From: Aphelidium insulamus
Lineage: Eukaryota; Aphelidiomycota; Aphelidea; Aphelidiaceae
Assembly (NCBI GenBank): GCA_036784855.1
Contig: JAZDSV010000106.1
Span: forward strand, 1 to 27,290
DNA: 27,290 nt
Direction of reading: 5' to 3'
In this document: piece by piece, positions 21,396-27,290 of the stretch
Layout of the letters: each line of letters opens with the position of its first letter
Numbering within the stretch: position 1 is the stretch's first letter
Notes under the pieces: model-generated
What the model was told of the DNA's origin: nothing
What the model saw: the letters and a program-made list of their open reading frames with translations, nothing else
The model's database searches: none
Made by a program: the position numbers and the translations under genes

Positions 21396-21741
21396 TCCTT
21401 AAAGTTTGTCGCAGCCCCTTGTCGAACAATGGTTTCAGATGTGCGTGCTGTGCATTACTGTGGGTTGTGGCTGTGCCGTCTGTGCTGTCTGTGCTTGCCG
21501 TGGTTAATACAGCAGTACAGTTCAATTATAAGTCCACAATAGTCTCACAACTGGTGCCAACAGTTATATTAATGGTTCAGGGCGTGTCTATTGCGGTGAT
21601 TTTCGGCTAAATACTTGCAAGTAGCCTACACGCCTGAAACAGAGTATGTAGAGAAACACCTTCACCTTGCGTAACTTTTTTTTTCTGTGAGGCAAGTCAA
21701 GTAATGAAATGAACGTGCATTTGTCTCCCAATAAAAGTTGT

Positions 21742-22187
21742 CTATTGACCCGCATCCGATGACCAGCGGTGACCGCACGCAGTGTTCCCGCACACGTAGT
21801 ACAGGGTCATGGTGGTGTCTGCGCGCCGTGCCCGCGACTGAAAGTACACCGCCTCCCTGTTCTGGCATTTGGGGCAGGGTGCGGCCCGCGTCCGAGTCAA
21901 CGTGGGATCCACAGCTATATCCGCCACCACCGCCGTGTGCTCACTATCCGTGAAGTGAGAGTGGGTAGTGGTAGTAGCAGCATCGAGTCTGCAATGCCAG
22001 CAGAGGTGGTGACGGTGCAGGTCACCTACCTGGCAGTTTGCAGGACGTCGTGCCGGAATATGCACGCATTAGTGGCATCCTCTTGGTGCTCGCAGTTGCG
22101 GCAGGCAAATAGCAGCTTGCGGTCCTGCTTGTCCTCGCGCGGGTACAGCATGTTGTTGCAGTCGGGGCAGAAGCGAACGCCCGACAT
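21742..22187 (-). CDS. RPB9: RNA polymerase II subunit RPB9
   Basis: A 134-residue two-zinc-ribbon subunit that affects start-site choice, fidelity and TFIIS-stimulated cleavage. The N-terminal ribbon is FCPDCNNMLYPREDKQDRKL then FACRNC. The linker ends in the family signature DPTLTR. The C-terminal TFIIS-like ribbon is CPKCQNREAVYFQSRARRAD then LYYVCGNTACGHRW. One intron, 22029..21989 (GTAGGT...GCAG), joins FRHDVLQTA to RLDAATTTT in phase 2. The start at 22187 gives the short N-terminus seen in yeast. It is head to head with PDCD5. Confidence 0.97.
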
Positions 22188-22278
22188 GGCGCGTGCGCAG
22201 ATTATATGTATATCAAGCGTGCAATTGAAAGAAAGAAAGAGTGATAATTGATGGCTGCACATATATTAATATATATAA
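22188..22278. promoter_or_regulatory. 91-bp bidirectional promoter, RPB9 and PDCD5
   Basis: The two start codons face away from each other across 91 bp. It contains a GAAAGAAAGAAAG run and, on the PDCD5 side, an AT-rich stretch (ATATATTAATATATATAAAT) directly before the ATG. Confidence 0.6.
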
Positions 22279-22948
22279 ATGGACGCATCAGAGTTGGCCG
22301 CCATCCGCGCCAAGGTGAGTCTTGTCGGCGTGTTCTACATATTGCATCTATATGTATGTATATATTATATAAGTCTTACATATGTAGCGCATGTCCGAGC
22401 TGCAAGGCCAACGCGGTCCTGCCGCGCCCGGAGGTCCTTCGGTTGGCGGCATGACGGGCGCTGCTGGTGGCGGGCAAGAAGACGAGCAGAAGCAGAGGCA
22501 ATTGCGTGCACCTTGACATTGCGTGACATCTCACTCTAGACACAGGCAAATGGAGGATATGCGTCGCTCCATGCTGGCACAGATACTGGACAACAAGGCG
22601 CGGGAAAGGCGTACGTCCACTCTCATACATCTCTGGTTGTAATCTATCTGCTGCTTACTTATGATGCACACCAGTTAACCGCATATCGATTGTGAAGCCG
22701 GAAAAGGCGCGCGGTGTAGAAGATCTGATTATCCGTATGGCGCGCTCTGGGCAAATTACTGGCAAGCTGGGCGAACAGCAAGTCATTGACTTGTTGGAGC
22801 AGGCAAGGTGCCAGCAATTAAGCAAGCTTCCGCTCACATTGTACATATGTGCCAGATTAAAGCGCAGCAAGAGTCTTCAGAGCCAAAAATTGTTTTTAAT
22901 CGTCGCAAGGACGACAGCGACGACAGCGACGAAGACTATGGTCTCTAG
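22279..22948 (+). CDS. PDCD5: Programmed cell death protein 5 homologue (PDCD5/TFAR19)
   Basis: A 145-residue small helical-bundle protein; relatives bind nucleic acid and the chaperonin TRiC and act in apoptosis or tubulin folding. The spliced protein has MDASELAAIRAK, a Gly/Gln linker, QMEDMRRSMLAQILDNKARE, RISIVKPEKARGVEDLIIRM, SGQITGKLGEQQVIDLLEQ and the conserved tail KIVFNRRKDDSDDSDEDYG. Introns: 22315-22387 (GT-AG), 22504-22545 (needs a GC donor; 22498 is an alternative start), 22611-22674 (GT-AG), 22803-22855 (GC-AG, CAG/GCAAGG). The frame closes only with the GC donors. Its stop is 68 bp from the convergent CCDC113 stop. Confidence 0.95.
22504..22545 (+). other. GC-AG intron in PDCD5 (donor GCGTGC, or GCAATT at 22498)
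   Basis: A phase 2 donor is needed to join the acceptor ACACAG/G to QMEDMRRSM. The single GT here (GTGCAC) is phase 1 and breaks the frame. Two GC donors fit and differ by two residues. Confidence 0.65.
22803..22855 (+). other. GC-AG intron in PDCD5 (donor CAG/GCAAGG)
   Basis: A near-consensus GC donor in phase 0 joining VIDLLEQ to IKAQQESSEPKIVF. The GT four bases on is phase 2 and gives a frameshift. Confidence 0.85.
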
Positions 22949-23016
22949 GCACGGCAGCAATACATTGCACTATCAAGTCACTGTAAGAATTCAATCTTTT
23001 CTTCCACGGCGCACAA

Positions 23017-24357
23017 TTACACGCGCTGCTTGGCCGACATTGTCTGGATTTGCACTTTGCGTGTCCAGGTCTTTATCGCGCCGTCAAGCTCTCGCAGTTT
23101 TGCCTTGCTGGTCACGTAGTCCATGATCTGTGCGCAATGTCATTCACATACAGACTATGCGTATCAGACAACACTTGCGTCTGGGGCGCGATATTGCTCC
23201 AGTTTACGTTCCAGCTGCTCATTGGTGCGCTGAACCGCCTCACACTCGGCCACCACCGACTGCAGTTCGTGTCGCAGTTTCTCATTCACCACTTGCCGCG
23301 ACTGAATGTCCACCCGAAGTCTGTCGGATCTCTTGGACAGTGACTGCAACGTGTCCTATGTATGCAACACACAATGTAAGAGTGGGGACATTGTCGGTAT
23401 TAGCCTTGCGGCGCAGACCTTGGAGTGGTTGTGCACGTGAACAGTGCGCGCCGACAGTGCCTTCAGTGCCAGCAGCGTCTGGTTCCGTTCCTCCAGCTGT
23501 GCTTGCAGCTGCGCGTTCTCAATGACCAGCTGGTCGTGGTCGATGGCCTGCAGCACTTCCCCAGTCTCCTCTTTGGACCGGTTGGAGCGCTGCATTCGCT
23601 TCAGCTGTGCCCTCAAGCTGGCATTCTTTAGCCGCGCCTTGCCCAGCAGCGTCTCCTGGCAGCGGTGTCACGTGTGGATACAGACACATTGCAGACAAAT
23701 GATCAGATGGATACCTTTTCGCGCAGCTGTTCTTCGAGGAAGCGCAGCACACGCTCCGCCATGATCTTGCCCGTGTCGGGGTGGGTGCCCTGCTCGACAA
23801 TCTCGTGCTGCACGACGCGTCGCCCTTTGTCCGCGTCCTCCTCTTGCGCGCCAAACTGTTGCAGCTCGGCCTGAAGGTTCCTTTGTGTGAATGGCCATAC
23901 AGGTATAGCTGGATGGATGTAGACAGACAGACAGACAGACAGACATATATACGGACCTACACACCTCCATGTAGTCGATGGTGTTTTGGTAGTGGGTGCG
24001 AGTCTTGGCCAGCACGTCCTGCACCTCGTCCACTTCACGCACGGCAATGTCCAGCCGCTGCGACAGTGACATCTCGCCCCCGGGCTGCAGCGACACGTCC
24101 AAACAGCGCAGCACCGCGTCCCGACTCGGCGCCTTACTGTTCACGGGATCCGGTGGCTGAGTCGTGGCGTCATCCGCGCTGGCCGACAGAATGTTGTCGT
24201 ACATTGCCAACTCGGTGGTCATTTGCTGTACCTGTGCGCGCAGCTGTGCACGCTGTTCCCCGTCCAGTGTAGGCGGCGCGGCATTCGGCTGGTCCCGCGA
24301 CACCGACTGCCGATATAGCTCTGTCCAGGCGCGCAGCTGGCTCACCGTGGCCGCCAT
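23017..24357 (-). CDS. CCDC113: CCDC113/CFAP263-like ciliary coiled-coil protein (DUF4201)
   Basis: A 361-residue coiled-coil protein; relatives (CCDC113, CCDC96) act together at the axoneme and ciliary base and support motility. Family blocks in order: HPDTGKIMAERVLRFLEEQL, KARLKNASLRAQLKR, EETGEVLQAIDHDQLVIENA, QLEERNQTLLALKALSARTV, and EQYRAPDIMDYVTSKAKLRE then IKTWTRKVQIQTM at the end. DTGKI and YRAP fit CCDC113 better than CCDC96. Introns: 23962..23881, 23714..23656, 23418..23356 (all GT-AG) and 23178..23128 (GC-AG, GCAAGT). I start at ATG 24357; an in-frame ATG at 24498 would put a hydrophobic leader only 17 bp from the POLD3 stop and is less likely. The last codon lies at another possible donor (GTGTAA). 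Confidence 0.88.
23128..23178 (-). other. GC-AG intron in CCDC113 (donor GCAAGT)
   Basis: The consensus GC donor GCAAGT, acceptor GCACAG; phase 0 joins EQYRAPD to IMDYVTSK as in the family. The GT three bases into the hexamer is phase 1. Confidence 0.9.
23921..23944. repeat. (AGAC)6 tetranucleotide repeat
   Basis: Six tandem AGAC units inside the first CCDC113 intron (23962..23881), which at 82 bp is longer than most introns here. Confidence 0.9.
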
Positions 24358-24514
24358 AAGTTCCTTACGATGACTGAAGTATGTGGCTTGTTTGCTGTGT
24401 GGTGGTGCGCGGTACAAAAGTGCCATGCATCCATGCACATGCACTTCAACAAAGTGTACGATACATATACACGCAAAGAATGCAACAACACGCTCCATTG
24501 ACAACAGGCATGTA

Positions 24515-26089
24515 CTACGGTTTCGGCGGCGCCGGCTTCTTGGTGAAGAATGATGTCAGCAGTCCTTGCTTGGCCTTGCCGCCAGCGGCCGCCTTCTTCG
24601 CTCCGCCGCCAGTAGCACTAGGCTTTGCTTTGGCAACTGGCTGTTTGGGTGCAGCGACCGGCTCCTCGTCAGAATAGGTCTCATACTCGACATAATTTTC
24701 GGTCACTGAGACGAGTTATGTATACAACAGAAGGCATTCAGAATATTTGACACGGTACCCAGTTTGCCACGTGCGTCCTTGTACACCCGTTTGCGCTGCA
24801 CCGGTCGCTGTCGCTTGACTCTTACGCTGGATGATGCGTTTTTCGAGGGGCTCTCTTGATTTTTTGCTGCTATTCCCTTGTTAGATGTGCATGAAGAACA
24901 TATCATACATATCATACCGGCATCAGGCATTTCCTCGTCCTTATTCACGGTCTCCACCACATTATCATCTTCATCATCCTCAATAACCATTTTGCGCTTA
25001 GTCGAGACAGGCGGCTTCTCCAATGGCGAGGCTGGCACGGTACTGAGGGGCGTTTCGTCCATCATCATGGCCTTCAGATCGGCGTGTTCATCGTCAGGCT
25101 TGCTCTTCTCACTGCAAGATAAAGCATACAGTCTTTAATATGATTGCTACTGATGCGAACCTCTTCTTCGCCTTTGACTTGGAGCTGATAAACTTGTCAA
25201 CGCCCCTGGATGCCGCAGTTGGAGTAACATCTTTGGTGTGCGGCTTTTTGGCAACAGTTTCGCTGTCTGCGTTGGCGTGAACGTTTCTGAGCGTAGCTGG
25301 CTTTTGCTGAACCGAGGAGCTGTTGCCTGCACCTCTATTTCCAGTAGGTGCGGCGTCGTGTCGCGTGACCTCTCTGTGCCGGGGTGCCGCGGTGGAAATC
25401 GGTGTCAGAGGCTCAATCAAGGTGCGGCTGCCCAGCACACTCCATCAGATGGCACACACATTTAAATACTGCACTTCACACTCACCAATGGCGCCCACTG
25501 GTCGCTGTTGCGCTGTCCACCAAAGTCAGGATGTGATTTCCGGTTGTCAGTGGCGGATGAATGGCATACACATGGACGCTGGTGACGGAGGCGAGGGTGG
25601 ACTTGGCATCTGCACGATATATACATGAAACAAGTATGCATAGGCTTGTACACTGTCAGCCTACCTTCAGTAGCATCGTGACCCGATACCAGTTTGAAGA
25701 CGCGCGACGTCCCCGCGCGGTCCGCCAGCCCCGATATGCAATACGTGGCGCATATGCCGGGCTGCTTATTCGCTGCCCGTTCAAGTAACCTACCACACAC
25801 ACATGTATCAGATGTGTGCATACATGTATACATATTAGGGTGCCCTTCTCGTACAGTTTGGCCATGCTGCAGTCCACTTGAAACTGCCGACAGGTTGCCA
25901 TGACGGTCATCTGACGGACGGAGGTTCAGTGGCGGTCACGCCTTGCGCCACACTTACAATTCTCGACTCCTCGGTGACCATGTGCCGCAGCTTGCCTACC
26001 ATGGAGTCGCCGGAACCCACCGAACCCGATGCGCCACCGCTGTGTACTGCATGTGGGGCGCTCGTTGATTCAACGTCGACCATGGACAT
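24515..26089 (-). CDS. POLD3: DNA polymerase delta subunit 3 (POLD3/Pol32/Cdc27)
   Basis: A 399-residue protein that links polymerase delta to PCNA. The N-terminal domain reads LRHMVTEESRIMTVMATCRQ, QVDCSMAKLLLERAANKQPG, CATYCISG and ASVTSVHVYAIHP, following the POLD3 fold region. The middle is charged and disordered (KPDDEHADLKAMMMDE, VQRKRVYKDARGKL, ENYVEYETYSDEE). The C-terminus ends in a canonical PIP box, Q383xxLxxFF390 (QGLLTSFFTKK), the PCNA-binding motif. Introns: 25957..25911, 25854..25790, 25664..25610, 25485..25428, 25160..25112, 24917..24870 (or ..24867), 24758..24706. All phases close. The start is ATG 26089; a second Met follows two codons later. Confidence 0.93.
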
Positions 26090-26210
26090 GTCTTGTGCTT
26101 AAGCGTGAAGGAAAATTCTGCCACGAACCATTCAATAGAAACTACTCCAAAAACCTATAGTTACTGTAACTTAAAGAACTAAATGCTACGTCTCTGGTTT
26201 TATTCTGTAA

Positions 26211-26222
26211 CCCCCCCCCCCC
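26211..26222 (+). repeat. Poly-C tract (12)
   Basis: Twelve consecutive C. The true length may be uncertain because homopolymers are error-prone. Confidence 0.85.
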
Positions 26223-26287
26223 ATATACGCGCCCCCGGTTTTTTAGTCGCTACTATTACTTCCACATTTACTCTCCCAATTACTCTC

Positions 26288-26509
26288 TTAAGCTAAAACC
26301 CTGTCGGGATTTCTATCCCGCTTTTTACTAGTGACATGCCAGTATTCAACGGGAGATTTGCTGCAGTATTTACAGCGGTCAACTTGTGTCCAGGATACAC
26401 ACTGGTACCTACTGATGTGGACTAGTCCCGTCGAAACTGAAGACACCGTCACGTGATATACTGGCAATCCCAAATCCTATCCCGGCAGACTCGCACGGAA
26501 CAGGGACAT
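26288..26509 (-). pseudogene. Short Cys/His-containing frame interrupted by TAG (possible remnant)
   Basis: From ATG 26509 on the minus strand a frame runs to 26288 with one in-frame TAG at 26479..26477 (eleventh codon). It contains RCKYCSKSPVEYWHV, a CxxC...H arrangement, then a basic KKRDRNPDRV tail. It faces the plus-strand ORF at 26562 across an AT-rich 52-bp gap. No family is recognised; it may be a decayed gene piece or chance. Confidence 0.2.
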
Positions 26510-26561
26510 ATTCTCAATAAAAATTAATTTAAATTTATTTTCTCCCCCAATACTATATACA

Positions 26562-27218
26562 ATGCGCACAGTCATCCCGTGCACTACAGTCAGGTCGGGG
26601 TATCTCAAGACACTTCCGCTGGACACGGTGTACGTCGACCCTCGCAATAGCCACGTCTACCGCGTTCAAGCCAAGCAGGTTGGCAATAAACACTTGACTG
26701 TAGGCGCTCCATACGTGTCAGGCAATACTAAACCGATTGAACTAGTTGATATTCCTGACAAGTGCTTGAAAGTGCCTAATCCCCCCAGAGCCAACGCCGT
26801 ACTCATACTCAAGCAGAAGATTGCCACGTTGGAACTGTTGAATTCAGCCATATTATCAAACATCGCCACTTATGCTTACATACAGCGTCTATTTGGTGGC
26901 AAGCTTAACGCGCGCACTGAGCAAGGTATTTACTCGCTGTCCAACGGCCTTGTATTTCACTTTGATAGTGTACCTAGTACTGGTGTTTCCGTTGAAAATG
27001 ATATAGCCATCATTTTAAACAATCCTACAAAGCTTTCTACTCTCGTACAAAGTCAACCGCGTATTCAGTCGGAGCTGCTGTCACTCATCACATCAACTCC
27101 GTCGTCATCGGCATTATCGGCAGCATCATCTTCGACATCATCTCCGTCGACATCCTCGCCATCATCGGAAACCTCTTCGCCAACTCCGTCGTTTCCGTCG
27201 ACTTCGACATCGTCCTGA
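26562..27218 (+). CDS. Unrecognised single-exon protein with Ser/Thr/Pro tail
   Basis: A 218-codon uninterrupted frame, unlike the intron-dense neighbours. Residues 1 to about 170 look globular (LKTLPLDTVYVDPRNSHVYR, ANAVLILKQKIATLELLNSA, IQRLFGGKL); from about 178 it is nearly all Ser, Thr and Pro. No signal peptide, membrane segment or known motif is seen. The start is the first ATG after an AT-rich promoter-like stretch. TGA and TAA stops follow in tandem. I do not recognise the family; a lineage-specific gene or a mobile or viral insertion gene are both possible. Confidence 0.5.
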   Translation: MRTVIPCTTVRSGYLKTLPLDTVYVDPRNSHVYRVQAKQVGNKHLTVGAPYVSGNTKPIELVDIPDKCLKVPNPPRANAVLILKQKIATLELLNSAILSNIATYAYIQRLFGGKLNARTEQGIYSLSNGLVFHFDSVPSTGVSVENDIAIILNNPTKLSTLVQSQPRIQSELLSLITSTPSSSALSAASSSTSSPSTSSPSSETSSPTPSFPSTSTSS

Positions 27219-27233
27219 TAATTCCCGCTGAAT

Positions 27234-27290
27234 ATGCTTATCCAGACTTCTTTGACTGTCGATGAAATGGTGGGCAACTCTTCAATCGCA
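27234..27290 (+). CDS. Right-edge open frame (partial, unknown)
   Basis: An ATG 15 bp after the stop of the preceding ORF opens a frame of 19 codons (MLIQTSLTVDEMVGNSSIA) that runs off the window, in the same frame as the upstream ORF. Such tight spacing is unusual for separate nuclear fungal genes. It is too short to judge. Confidence 0.2.
   Translation, partial: MLIQTSLTVDEMVGNSSIA

Larger units (their letters stand above)
21116..21741. promoter_or_regulatory. Promoter region of MBP1 and 3-prime flank of RPB9
   Basis: About 625 bp without a convincing gene. It holds an SCB/E2F-like TTTCGCG (21296-21302) and the CCAAT-box 13-mer CCGCTGATTGGTC (21383-21395) upstream of MBP1, and a short poly-T near 21669-21677 close to the RPB9 end. 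A 63-codon plus-strand frame at 21419-21610 lacks an ATG at its start and any family resemblance. Confidence 0.45.
26090..26561. other. Intergenic stretch with poly-C, hairpin and AT-rich promoter-like segment
   Basis: It contains 12 C residues (26211-26222), a perfect 6-bp inverted repeat CGGGAT-AGAA-ATCCCG on the minus strand near 26305-26320, and an AT-rich run at about 26514-26541 directly before the ATG at 26562. A short Cys-containing minus-strand frame lies in it (separate entry). Confidence 0.5.

Noticed and set aside
21419-21610. Hydrophobic 63-codon plus-strand frame
   Set aside because: It begins at a TTG rather than an ATG and has no family resemblance; it probably reads the MBP1 promoter.
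23921-23944. Tandem AGAC units as a possible CRISPR-like array
   Set aside because: It is a simple tetranucleotide microsatellite without spacers, inside an intron.
24358-24498. Upstream extension of CCDC113 with a hydrophobic leader
   Set aside because: A signal-like leader is not expected on an axonemal coiled-coil protein, and it would leave only 17 bp to POLD3.
27065-27277. Acidic Asp-rich minus-strand frame at the right end
   Set aside because: It is the complement of the Ser/Thr/Pro repeat of the longer plus-strand ORF, and a three-base repeat reads open on both strands.

Overview
The window reads as compact nuclear DNA from a zoosporic (flagellated, early-diverging) fungus. Fungal markers are an APSES/KilA-N plus ankyrin cell-cycle transcription factor (Mbp1 type), a KIN4-like kinase with a C-terminal KA1 domain, and a MNN-type (GT71-like) mannosyltransferase carrying two hevein-type chitin-binding domains. 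Flagellar markers are IFT139 (TTC21) and CCDC113/CFAP263. A complex I subunit (NDUFS7) shows respiring mitochondria. The genus cannot be named from sequence alone.

Layout: the first codons of an unknown gene at the left edge (-); NDUFS7 (573-1465, -); IFT139 with about 20 tiny introns (2031-7212, +); a small acidic single-pass membrane protein (7277-7765, -); an M16-family metalloprotease with 13 introns (8250-11906, +); the KIN4-like kinase (11966-14691, -); an MSP-domain plus RING protein (15239-16637, +); the GT71-like/CBM18 protein (16634-18798, +); the Mbp1-like factor (18965-21115, -); RPB9 (21742-22187, -) head to head with PDCD5 (22279-22948, +); CCDC113 (23017-24357, -); the POLD3/Pol32 subunit of DNA polymerase delta (24515-26089, -); and an unrecognised single-exon ORF (26562-27218, +) next to an AT-rich promoter-like stretch.

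Convergent gene ends are mostly 60-70 bp apart (165 bp between the mannosyltransferase and MBP1), and introns are mostly 40-60 bp. Exon models were built by hand from protein-family similarity and codon phase. Eleven multi-exon genes give about 65 introns; all multi-exon models except NDUFS7 close in frame from start to stop, though a few boundaries are one of several possibilities. The most unusual feature is splicing: 8 of the roughly 65 introns need a GC-AG pair, four of them with the same donor GCACGT in one gene. The best protein-level novelties are the mannosyltransferase/CBM18 fusion and the MSP/FxFG-like/RING architecture. The genes do not form one pathway: they cover cilium assembly and motility, respiration, cell-cycle control, replication, transcription and the cell wall.
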